Made by a program: the position numbers and the translations under genes. 11,239 bases of DNA from Desulfovibrionaceae bacterium UBA930 (GTDB taxonomy: Bacteria; Desulfobacterota; Desulfovibrionia; Desulfovibrionales; Desulfovibrionaceae). The notes beneath the pieces are model-generated. The model saw only the letters and a program-made list of their open reading frames with translations, did no database searches and was not told the origin of the DNA. Shown here piece by piece: positions 1 to 6,700 of this stretch. The DNA is taken from contig DBDO01000091.1 of the NCBI GenBank assembly GCA_002293605.1, positions 1-11,239 on the forward strand, given 5' to 3'. The stretch's first letter is position 1. Every line of letters begins with the position of its first letter.

Positions 1-94
1 GCACCCGCGCCGCATCCAGCGCGGCAGAGGCTTCCGGCGCGAGCAGGGAAGGGCTACCCGGACCGAGGCCCAGCACAAAGAGCGGGGCGCTCAT
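1..94 (-). CDS. cobJ: Tetrapyrrole (precorrin/cobalt-precorrin) methylase, probably CobJ/CbiH; N-terminus only
   Basis: Only the first 31 codons are present; the gene runs off the left edge. The start reads MSAPLFVLGLGPGSPSLL and continues through an APEA..AL..A segment. The hydrophobic strand followed by GLGPGSP is the SAM-binding N-terminal loop of the tetrapyrrole methylase superfamily. The following LLAPEA..AL pattern fits precorrin-3B C17-methyltransferase (CobJ/CbiH) better than CobI or CobM, but 31 residues cannot separate the subfamilies securely. The family methylates the corrin ring during cobalamin synthesis in the cytoplasm. The ATG overlaps the stop of the upstream histidine kinase as ATGA, and an AGGGG sequence lies about 8 nt before the start, so translation is probably coupled to the kinase. 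Confidence 0.65.
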   Translation of the reverse strand, partial: MSAPLFVLGLGPGSPSLLAPEASAALDAARV

Positions 95-1821
95 GATACG
101 CCGCCCCTGTCTTCATCCGCAGCGGGGCTGCTGTGCTCCGCCGGGCCGAGAGTGCCGGGAAGGGGCGCTGCCTCGGGGTTTTCGGCAGCCATATGCATAT
201 CCGCATAGAAAACCGCGCCGCCCAGATCCGGATGCCGCGCTATGGCGCTTATCTCGCCGCCCCAAAGTGAAATCAGGCCGTGCACGATGGACAGTCCCAG
301 CCCCATGCCCTCATGTCCTTCTTTGGTAGTGAAAAAGGGATCGAAAATCCGCTCCGCCGAAGAGGGCAGCCCGGGCCCGCTATCCGCCACTTCCAGGCGC
401 ACGCGTCCGCTTTCAGGAACAATATAGGCCCGAACGCGAATGCGGGGGCTTCGGCCATTATCGCGCGCCGCCTCGCTTTCCATGGCATGCATGGAGTTGG
501 AAAAGAGGTTGATCAGCACCTGTTCCAACTGAATGGCGTTGGCCAGCACCAGGGGCAGAAAGTCGGGAATCTCGGCTGTAAAGGCTATGCCGCGCCCCGC
601 GAACTGCCGCCGCATGACCTCATAGGCGTGCCGCACGGCTTTGGCAAGCGAGACGGGAAGCAGTTCAACGCGCCCCTCTCTGGTCACCAGGGAGCGCATA
701 TTGGAGATGATGCTGCGGATTTTGTCTGCCTCGCGCATAATCAGGCCCAGGCGCTCCTGCGTGGTTTCCTGGGGCAGATCCCCGGATTTTTCAAGCAGCA
801 TCTGAAGGCCGCTGGCGTAAAGATGCAGAGCGGACAGGGGCTGGTTAATCTCGTGGGCTATGCCCCCGGCCAGGGTGTTCATGGCTTCAAGCTTGCGGGC
901 GCGCTGCAATTGCTGATTGACGTGCAGCCTGTTGGTAATGTCTTCCAGCATCAGAATCATGGCCCTGACCCTGCCGTTTTGTCCCTTGCCGGACAGCACC
1001 GGGCAGGTGACCATGCGCAGGCTCCGCTCCCTGCCTTCCGGGAGCAAGGCGGAAAATTCCTTTTCATGCCCCTGCCCGTCTTTGAAAGAGGCCTTGAAGG
1101 GGCAGTCGGGGCAGAGTTTTCCACCCTGCTGGGCTGCGGCCCAGTCCGCGCCGCAGCGCAACAGGGCGCAGATTCTGCTGTCCAGACGAAAAGCCTCGAC
1201 AAACCACTGGCTTAAACGGGTATTACCCGCCTTGATGCGCAGTTCGGGATCAAGCAGGGCAATACCTATGGTAAGATTATCGGTAATGGCGCGATAGCTC
1301 TGTTCGCTTAAATCGAGGGCCTGCTGCACGCGCATGCTGTCCGTGATGTTAAAGCCCACGCCCAGAACGCAGTCAGCGCCGTTGCTGTCTGTAAAGGGAT
1401 AGGAGTGGACGCGAAAGACGCGCCGGTTGTCCGGGTGCACCCATTCGCTCACGCCGGGCCGTTTGCGGCCTTTCAGAATCTTGAGCGGGGGGCAAAAAAA
1501 ACAGGGGGTCTCCAGTCCGCGCATAACAGCGTAGCAGGGTCTTGCGTTCGGCTTGCCGAAATATTCCTCAAAGGCTGCGTTATGATAGAGTATTCTATGA
1601 TTTTCATCTATCAGGGTCACGTAGCAGGGCAAAAGATCCATGATGCGCTCAAGCCGTTCCCGTTCGGGCCTGTCCGCTGCGGCAAAGGCCTCCCCCAAGG
1701 CGGCGATCCGTGCTTCCTCGCGCCGGGCTTCAGGGGCATCCCCTCCCTGCATGGCGTTCCCGCGCAATGCCGTAAGGCCCGGTGCCCTGGGCAGCGTATC
1801 TTTCCTTTTCGTCTTTGCCAT
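91..1821 (-). CDS. Soluble two-PAS sensor histidine kinase with paired CxxCP motifs
   Basis: The protein has 576 aa. The start at MAKTKRK is chosen because it has AAGGA 7 nt upstream; the frame stays open for 63 further codons, but those overlap der. Order: a charged N-terminus (1-55); a PAS domain (about 60-165) holding C96, C107 and C110 in PCFFCPP; a second PAS (about 172-298) with C218, C223, C237 and C240 in CPDCP; then the kinase core. Visible core motifs are the H-box GGIAHEINQPLS with H323, the N-box around N438/N442, the G1 box DSGPG (480-484), the F-box FDPFFTTK (493-500) and the G2 box GMGLGL (505-510). A proline/alanine-rich tail follows from about 545. There is no transmembrane segment or signal peptide, so it should sense a cytosolic cue. 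Cys pairs in PAS domains could hold a metal or redox centre (inference). No response regulator is in view. It sits 31 nt after der and overlaps the next gene. Confidence 0.92.
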   Translation of the reverse strand: MAKTKRKDTLPRAPGLTALRGNAMQGGDAPEARREEARIAALGEAFAAADRPERERLERIMDLLPCYVTLIDENHRILYHNAAFEEYFGKPNARPCYAVMRGLETPCFFCPPLKILKGRKRPGVSEWVHPDNRRVFRVHSYPFTDSNGADCVLGVGFNITDSMRVQQALDLSEQSYRAITDNLTIGIALLDPELRIKAGNTRLSQWFVEAFRLDSRICALLRCGADWAAAQQGGKLCPDCPFKASFKDGQGHEKEFSALLPEGRERSLRMVTCPVLSGKGQNGRVRAMILMLEDITNRLHVNQQLQRARKLEAMNTLAGGIAHEINQPLSALHLYASGLQMLLEKSGDLPQETTQERLGLIMREADKIRSIISNMRSLVTREGRVELLPVSLAKAVRHAYEVMRRQFAGRGIAFTAEIPDFLPLVLANAIQLEQVLINLFSNSMHAMESEAARDNGRSPRIRVRAYIVPESGRVRLEVADSGPGLPSSAERIFDPFFTTKEGHEGMGLGLSIVHGLISLWGGEISAIARHPDLGGAVFYADMHMAAENPEAAPLPGTLGPAEHSSPAADEDRGGVS

Positions 1822-1852
1822 AGAGAATCCTTGGCGCTCTCCGGCACCAGCC

Positions 1853-3526
1853 TTATTTCCCTTTGCCCTTGCCGCCTTTTTTGCTGTGCGAAGAGCGAAA
1901 ATGCACGCGCATCGGCGCATGGGCGATGCCGAACATTTTGCGCAGGGAGCGTTCCAGGTAGCGCGCGTACGAGGGCAGAATTCTGTCGGCATCGTTGACG
2001 AAAAAGACAAAGGTCGGGGGCAGGCTTTCAGCTTGCGTCAGATAGAAGAACTTGGCCCGTGCCTGTTTGACGATGGGCGGCTGGTGGCGCTCCAGCACGG
2101 CGGTCATGGCCCTGTTGAGCTGCCCTGTAGGCACGCGCAGGCCGCATTCGCGCCGGATGCTCCGGGCCAGGGGGACTATTTTTTTCAGGTTGTGCCGGTT
2201 CAGGGCGGAAACAAAGAGCAGCGGCACATGCGGGCAAAAGGCCAGGGCCTCTTTATAGATTTTTTCCGTTGCGGCCCGCTGTTTGGGGTCAATCAGGTCG
2301 CTTTTGTTGATCAGCGCCATAAAGGGCGTTTTGCGCTCGTTCAACAGTTCCAGCAGGCGCTTGTCCTGCTGGGTCAGGCCTTCGGCGGCGTCCAGCACGA
2401 GCAGGGTCACATGCGCTTTGGTGGTGCTCTTCAGGGAGGAGTTGACGCTGTAGCGCTCCACCACGTCAGTGACTTTGGCCCTGCGGCGCACCCCGGCCGT
2501 GTCCACAAAGGTGACGCTTTCTCCGTCAATCTCCATGCTCACGTCAACGCTGTCCCTGGTGGTTCCCGCCATATCGCTGACGATCATGCGCGTTTCGCCC
2601 AACATGGCATTGACCAGGGAGGATTTTCCCGCATTGGGCCTGCCGAGCAGGGCCAGGCGCAAAGGGCCGGAGTAGAGGTCCGGACCGGCATAGTCGCCTT
2701 GCGCTGCCTGTTTGCCAGGGATTTCTTCCTCGCTGCTGTCAGGCGCGGCACCAAGTTCTGGGGCCATATCAGTGGCAGAAACTGCGTCAGGCTCTGCGGG
2801 CGCGTCTGTCTCCAAGGCCGCATCATCCGCATCTTCTCCGCCTTGCGCGCTTTCCGGCGCTGCGCCGCGCAAAAAGCTTGCGAGCCGTTTTTTCTGACGC
2901 CGCGTGGCCCCCTCAAGCAGGGGCATGGCGACCCGCTCCTCTTCGGCAGGGGCCTGCTCCTGCAAGGGGAACAAACGCTCACGCATCGCCTCTTCCAGGC
3001 TGCGCACATTATAGCCGTGAGCCGCTGAAACCGGAATCATTTCCAGGCCGAGCCCATGAAATTCGGCCAGCAGAATATCCTGACGTTCCGGGCCATCGAT
3101 TTTATTCACCACCAGCAGCAGGGGCTTGCCCGCTTTGCGCAGGTAGTCGGCAAGGTGCTTGTCCAGCGGGGTCAGCCCATCGCGCCCGTCCACCACCAGA
3201 CAGGCCAGATCCGCCTCGGCCAGGGCGCTTTGCGCCTGGGCCAGAATATCTTCTTCAAAGCCCCGAATGCCCTCCGGGCCTTCCTGCACCCTGGCGTGCC
3301 CGTCAAGCGTTACGCCGCCGGTATCCACCAGGAGAAAATCCTCCTCGCCTTTGGAGCGGACAAAGCCTTCCATGCGGTCCCGCGTAACGCCGGGCCTGTC
3401 GTGGGTGATGGCCCTGTTGCTGCGTATAAGGCGGTTGAACAGCGTGGACTTGCCCACATTGGGCCTGCCGAGAAGCACTGTTTTGGGCAGCGTGCCTTGA
3501 GGGGCCGGTGTGTTATGCATTGTCAT
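1853..3526 (-). CDS. der: Ribosome-assembly GTPase Der (EngA), double GTPase domain
   Basis: Der carries two consecutive Era-type GTPase domains and a C-terminal KH-like domain and acts in 50S ribosomal subunit maturation. In this 557-aa protein GTPase 1 shows GRPNVGKS (20-27), DRPGVTRD (43-50), DTGG (68-71) and NKID (141-144). GTPase 2 shows GRPNAGKS (295-302), DTAGTTRD-like switch residues near 319-325, DTAG (342-345) and NKSD (407-410). A KH-like domain follows (about 440-545), then a lysine/glycine-rich tail ending KKGGKGKGK. The linker between the GTPases (about 195-288) is long and rich in Asp, Glu and Ala, making the protein longer than the 490-aa E. coli Der. The ATG overlaps the kdsD stop as ATGA, with GGGG about 6 nt upstream; the ATG two codons later is an alternative. 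The in-frame extension to 3763 lies inside kdsD and was rejected. Confidence 0.96.
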   Translation of the reverse strand: MTMHNTPAPQGTLPKTVLLGRPNVGKSTLFNRLIRSNRAITHDRPGVTRDRMEGFVRSKGEEDFLLVDTGGVTLDGHARVQEGPEGIRGFEEDILAQAQSALAEADLACLVVDGRDGLTPLDKHLADYLRKAGKPLLLVVNKIDGPERQDILLAEFHGLGLEMIPVSAAHGYNVRSLEEAMRERLFPLQEQAPAEEERVAMPLLEGATRRQKKRLASFLRGAAPESAQGGEDADDAALETDAPAEPDAVSATDMAPELGAAPDSSEEEIPGKQAAQGDYAGPDLYSGPLRLALLGRPNAGKSSLVNAMLGETRMIVSDMAGTTRDSVDVSMEIDGESVTFVDTAGVRRRAKVTDVVERYSVNSSLKSTTKAHVTLLVLDAAEGLTQQDKRLLELLNERKTPFMALINKSDLIDPKQRAATEKIYKEALAFCPHVPLLFVSALNRHNLKKIVPLARSIRRECGLRVPTGQLNRAMTAVLERHQPPIVKQARAKFFYLTQAESLPPTFVFFVNDADRILPSYARYLERSLRKMFGIAHAPMRVHFRSSHSKKGGKGKGK

Positions 3527-4524
3527 TGAGGCCCCTGCTTTTCCGCAGTCGGTGAAAATTTCAGCGTTCCCTTGCCCAGGATGTCGTGCATGTGGACGAT
3601 GCCCCGCACGGACAGGGCCTCGTCCGCCACAGGCAGCACCGTAACGGCCTTTTGCTCCATGATGTCCATCAGTTCGGCCACACTCATGGCGGGCGTTGCA
3701 TACAGGGGATTTCGGGTCATGACCAGGGCCGCAGGGCCATCCATATCGGCCAGCCCCCGGCACAGGATGCGGCGCACATCGCCGTCCGTAAGAATGCCGC
3801 TCAGTTTGCCGGAAGCATCGGTCAAAAGCAGCGCGCCAAAGCCGCCCTTGTCCAGCGCGCTTAGGGCAATGCCGAAAGGCACGCCCTCAAAGGCAAGGGG
3901 AATGGCCGAGGCATGCATGATGTCGCCGACCGAAAGGCTCAGGCGTCGCCCGAGCTCCCCGCCCGGATGGTTGCGTTTGAAGTCTTTGCTGGTAAAGGCC
4001 TTGGCCTCCATCAGGCAGATCGCAAGGGCATCGCCAAGGGCCAGGGCCGCAGTGGTACTGCTGGTGGGGACAAGGTTCATGCCGCAGGCCTCGCGCGGGA
4101 CCGAGGCGTCAAGCACCAAATCCGCCATTGCGGCCAGGGGCGACTGCAGGCCCGAGGTAATGGCGATAAGGTCCGCGCCTATGGCCCGCAAGGCGGGCAG
4201 AATGGACGTGAGTTCTTCTGTCTTGCCGGAATGGGAGATGGCCAGGATGACATCCCCGGCCGTGACCGTGCCCAAATCGCCGTGCGCCCCTTCAACAGGG
4301 TGCAGAAAATAGGCCGGGGTTCCGGTGGAGGACAGGGTGGCCGCGATTTTCCGTCCGATAAGGCCGGACTTGCCAATGCCGCTGACGGCTATTCTGCCCC
4401 GGCAGGCGGCCAGGCGGTCAACCGCTTCGGCAAAGGCAGGCCCCAGGCGATCCCGCACGGAGGCCAGAGCGTCCATTTCAATGCCCAGCACTTCCTTGCC
4501 GCGCGTAATCCAGTTCTGTGTCAT
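3523..4524 (-). CDS. kdsD: D-arabinose 5-phosphate isomerase, KdsD/KpsF/GutQ family
   Basis: This enzyme interconverts D-ribulose 5-phosphate and D-arabinose 5-phosphate, the first step towards Kdo for lipopolysaccharide, in the cytoplasm. The 333-aa protein has an N-terminal SIS domain (about 35-175) with GIGKSG (49-54), SSTGTP (65-70), HPVEGAHGDLG (75-85), ISHSGKTEE (96-104) and TSSTT (154-158). The family's HPGG motif (186-189) and a GRR sequence follow. Two CBS domains (about 200-255 and 265-320) close the protein; this matches the usual length and order of E. coli KdsD (328 aa). The ATG at 4524 is preferred over an in-frame GTG at 4569: it places the conserved GKEVLGIE segment at residue 9, and the GTG falls inside a possible -35 box. 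No strong ribosome-binding site precedes either. It is the first gene of the minus-strand operon with der. Confidence 0.94.
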   Translation of the reverse strand: MTQNWITRGKEVLGIEMDALASVRDRLGPAFAEAVDRLAACRGRIAVSGIGKSGLIGRKIAATLSSTGTPAYFLHPVEGAHGDLGTVTAGDVILAISHSGKTEELTSILPALRAIGADLIAITSGLQSPLAAMADLVLDASVPREACGMNLVPTSSTTAALALGDALAICLMEAKAFTSKDFKRNHPGGELGRRLSLSVGDIMHASAIPLAFEGVPFGIALSALDKGGFGALLLTDASGKLSGILTDGDVRRILCRGLADMDGPAALVMTRNPLYATPAMSVAELMDIMEQKAVTVLPVADEALSVRGIVHMHDILGKGTLKFSPTAEKQGPQ

Positions 4525-4539
4525 GCTATGTACCGTGAT

Positions 4540-4569
4540 ATAATAAGGAATTTCGCCGCGTCCGGTCAC
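4540..4569 (-). promoter_or_regulatory. Possible promoter of the kdsD-der-kinase operon
   Basis: On the minus strand GTGACC (4 of 6 matches to TTGACA) is followed after 18 nt by TATTAT (5 of 6 to TATAAT). Transcription would begin about 9 nt before the kdsD ATG, giving an almost leaderless message, which agrees with the lack of a Shine-Dalgarno there. This rests on sequence matching only; sigma specificity is unknown. Confidence 0.3.
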
Positions 4570-4712
4570 AAAGGGCTCAGGCGCACATCTCCAAAGTATA
4601 TCAGAACGCCCTGAAAGGCCAGAGCCCGAGCCCTGCCCCGAGTAGAGGTTTTTTTATGCCACCTATTGACTGTGCTGTATTTTTTCTGTAAATCCCTTGC
4701 TTTCTCAAGAAA

Positions 4713-4740
4713 GATAATGCTAAGGTGCGGCCTTGAGGGA
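4713..4740 (+). promoter_or_regulatory. Candidate -10 box and ribosome-binding site of the cassette
   Basis: GATAAT at 4713-4718 matches the -10 consensus at 5 of 6 positions but has no good -35 at 16-18 nt. GAGGGA at 4735-4740 is a strong Shine-Dalgarno-like sequence with no ATG, GTG or TTG at the right distance in the cassette frame; only a CTG at 4749 fits. TTGACT at 4666-4671 would pair only with a poor -10 (TAAATC, 17-nt spacer). The promoter is therefore only suggested. Confidence 0.25.
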
Positions 4741-4847
4741 ATATTTTTCTGCCGCGCGCCTGGCCATCCCCCTGCTGTTCAGCCTGCGAAGACGGCTTTC
4801 AGGAAGCGGCATATATCTATTTCACGGCAACCCTCAGTAAAGATGTG

Positions 4848-6107
4848 ATGCACGTGCAAAAGAAATCCTCCTCTGGGCCGAAGATGCAGGGACGACAGCG
4901 GCAGCATATAGGGCGCATGCTCCCGTATGAACTGGACAGCAGGGCTCCCGAGTCGTTTGTTGTCGATGCCTCGCACTTTTCCAGAGAGCGCAAAACATGC
5001 GCAGCCGCCTTTGACGCGGAGCAGGATTTTCGGAATCTGGCCGCAAAGATAGCTGCGGTTAAGCCCCCCTTCAGCCATGTTGTGCTCATTTCGCACAAAA
5101 TGCCCCGCCTCGCGGACGCGCTGGGTCTTCAATTTTCCGACATTAACAAGAACAAGGTCCGGGTTGTCAGCGATTTCGCCCTGCCTTGGATCGCAGGGGA
5201 ACTGCGCGAAGGCGAGCCCAATATCGCCATTGTGGACGATTCCATCAATGTGGGCAGTACAATTCGCAATGTGCTGAAGCGAATCGAGTCCTGCAGCACG
5301 AAGGACATGAAAAAGGGCACGGGGGAAAACAAGAGTGCGCGGCCTCATGTTTTTGCCCTTTATGGAAAAAAGCGTTCGGATCAGAACGGCTATCCCTTTT
5401 TCTATACCCTGATACGGGATAAGCTGCTTGAACAGGACGAATATAATGAACTTGCCAGTAAAGTTGCCCTGCGGCTGCACTTGCTGAACAAGCCCTATGA
5501 GCTGGAATTTCCCCTTCTGACCCTTTCCTATGCTCCGGGCATCATAAATGCGGAGGCGCTGTTTTTCGCGTTGCAGAGGCGCTTTGGCGAAACGAGGGTG
5601 TCTTCCCTCAGCCATCCCTTGCCCTCAGGAACCGGCCTGTACCGTTTCGCCATCACCGCCCCACTGGAAGAAGGCCTTCACGGAGAGCAGCAGATCAGGC
5701 TCTATGCCGATGATCTCTCTCGCGAATGCCGTTTTGTGCCCATGTGGATTGACGGTGTGGCACCCGGCCCGCTCTCTGGGGAGCAGGGTACAATTATAGA
5801 AGCTATTGCGAAGATACAAAGGGGAATGGAGAAGCTTCTGGTAGAGGACTCCTCCGCTCAACAAAAAAAATATTGCGGCGAGGCATTGCCTGGGGAGGCG
5901 AAGCTCAGGCTCAAGATGTTCGTCGATTCTCTGGCCTTTGCTTTGCGCATGCTGCCGGACTTCTCTGACCTGCTGGATCTTCCGCTGGAGTCCGAACCCA
6001 TACTCTCCGAGCAAGATATGATCTTTTTATTCGGCAAGGCCGAGTTCTATAAGGCTTGGGAAGAGCTTACAAATACAGTCGTGCGCAATATTATGCGCGC
6101 AAAGTGA
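4848..6107 (+). CDS. Uncharacterised protein with type I phosphoribosyltransferase-like domain
   Basis: The protein has 419 aa from the ATG; a GTG lies one codon earlier. The clearest signal is AIVDDSINVGSTI (127-139), the hydrophobic strand, paired acidic residues (D130, D131) and G-S-T loop of the PRPP-binding motif of type I phosphoribosyltransferases. Upstream, HVVLISHKMPRLADALG (77-93) resembles the first strand and pyrophosphate loop of that fold, so residues about 53-175 form the PRTase-like module. The C-terminal half (about 200-419) contains a KPYELEFPLL segment, predicted mixed alpha/beta sequence and a helical end, and I do not recognise it. No membrane segment or signal peptide is seen. 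It is the first gene of a three-gene unit. PRTase-like proteins occur in nucleotide salvage and in predicted prokaryotic conflict systems; the absence of a salvage gene neighbourhood and the island-like context favour the latter (inference). The start lacks a good Shine-Dalgarno. Confidence 0.8.
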   Translation: MHVQKKSSSGPKMQGRQRQHIGRMLPYELDSRAPESFVVDASHFSRERKTCAAAFDAEQDFRNLAAKIAAVKPPFSHVVLISHKMPRLADALGLQFSDINKNKVRVVSDFALPWIAGELREGEPNIAIVDDSINVGSTIRNVLKRIESCSTKDMKKGTGENKSARPHVFALYGKKRSDQNGYPFFYTLIRDKLLEQDEYNELASKVALRLHLLNKPYELEFPLLTLSYAPGIINAEALFFALQRRFGETRVSSLSHPLPSGTGLYRFAITAPLEEGLHGEQQIRLYADDLSRECRFVPMWIDGVAPGPLSGEQGTIIEAIAKIQRGMEKLLVEDSSAQQKKYCGEALPGEAKLRLKMFVDSLAFALRMLPDFSDLLDLPLESEPILSEQDMIFLFGKAEFYKAWEELTNTVVRNIMRAK

Positions 6108-6114
6108 GGTTCCT

Positions 6115-6696
6115 ATGTTGACAACAGCAATGGAGCAAGGTTCCTCTTTCATGCGAATATTTGCTGGTGATGGTGAGGGAGGGACTACAGCGCTACTAGG
6201 CGATGTTTTGTATGATGAGATAAAAAAAGAGAGAGAAGGAGCCTCTCCGCCCACAACGCTGGGAAGTATTTTTTACGCTTTTTTTGAGAAGTTAGCTGAA
6301 TTTGTGGGCGCGGATCAGGCAGAACCCTCAGGAGCTGCCGAAGATGATCGTTACCTTCGCTTGCGCAGAGGCCCTACCTTTCAGGAACTCTGCAACATTA
6401 TGGCCTTTTACTGGAATGAATTCCGCTATGGCGGTTATTTGGAGAAGCAGGAAGTAGAGGCCCTTGTCCGACGCTATCTGAATAAAGCTATAGACGATGG
6501 TAGGGTTGTTGCCACCTTTTCCCAGGAAGGGAAAAGAATATACCGCACTGGTGAATCCCGCCTGGAGCGGCGAGAGTATTACGCCTCCCTGACGAAGAAG
6601 GAGCGGGTGCACTACAGAAAGTACCCTTGCGCCAAGTTTACATACCGTGAAGACGTGGATTCATTGCAACGTGCCATAGAAAACCTTTATTGGTAA
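6115..6696 (+). CDS. Uncharacterised small protein with probable winged helix-turn-helix
   Basis: This 193-aa protein is not recognised. Residues about 87-147 alternate helices with a terminal beta-hairpin: PTFQELCNIMAFYW, then EVEALVRRYLNKAIDDG, then VVATFSQEGKRIYRTGE. That layout fits a winged helix, with the KAIDDGRVV turn leading into the wing. The N-terminal third is less structured and includes a Gly-rich stretch; the C-terminal third is rich in Arg, Lys and Tyr and ends in LYW. It could bind DNA or act as a protein-binding adaptor; the sequence does not decide. GAGG overlapping the stop of the previous gene lies 6 nt before the ATG, giving a good ribosome-binding site and a 7-nt gap. 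Base composition is clearly lower in GC than in carB or der, as for the next gene. Confidence 0.8.
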   Translation: MLTTAMEQGSSFMRIFAGDGEGGTTALLGDVLYDEIKKEREGASPPTTLGSIFYAFFEKLAEFVGADQAEPSGAAEDDRYLRLRRGPTFQELCNIMAFYWNEFRYGGYLEKQEVEALVRRYLNKAIDDGRVVATFSQEGKRIYRTGESRLERREYYASLTKKERVHYRKYPCAKFTYREDVDSLQRAIENLYW

Positions 6697-6700
6697 GAAT

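Larger units (their letters stand above)
4525..4847. other. Intergenic region between divergent units
   Basis: This 323-nt region separates kdsD (minus) from the three-gene cassette (plus). It becomes AT-rich from about 4646 with several T and A runs. An interrupted inverted repeat, GGGCTC (4573-4578) with GAGCCC (4622-4627), encloses a weaker CAGGCG/CGCCCTG pairing. TTGACT lies at 4666-4671 and GATAAT at 4713-4718. Short frames across it do not look like genes. Its right end may be translated as an N-terminal extension of the first cassette gene. I see no tRNA, insertion sequence or attachment-site repeat. Confidence 0.6.

Noticed and set aside
280..1215. Long plus-strand frames opposite the kinase, der and carB (for example also 1640-3028, 8133-9512, 9543-10922)
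   Set aside because: They are shadows of strongly conserved minus-strand genes in GC-rich DNA, with His/Gly/Gln-rich composition typical of antisense frames.
3527..3763. Extended start for der
   Set aside because: It lies inside kdsD in another frame; the ATGA overlap with a nearby ribosome-binding site explains the start better.
4779..5615. Minus-strand open frame of 278 codons antisense to the first cassette gene
   Set aside because: It has no recognisable motif, while the plus-strand frame carries a PRPP-binding motif and is in tight series with two further genes.
6118..6123. Perfect TTGACA at the start of the second cassette gene, as an internal promoter
   Set aside because: There is no acceptable -10 box 16-18 nt downstream; the match arises from the codons after the ATG.
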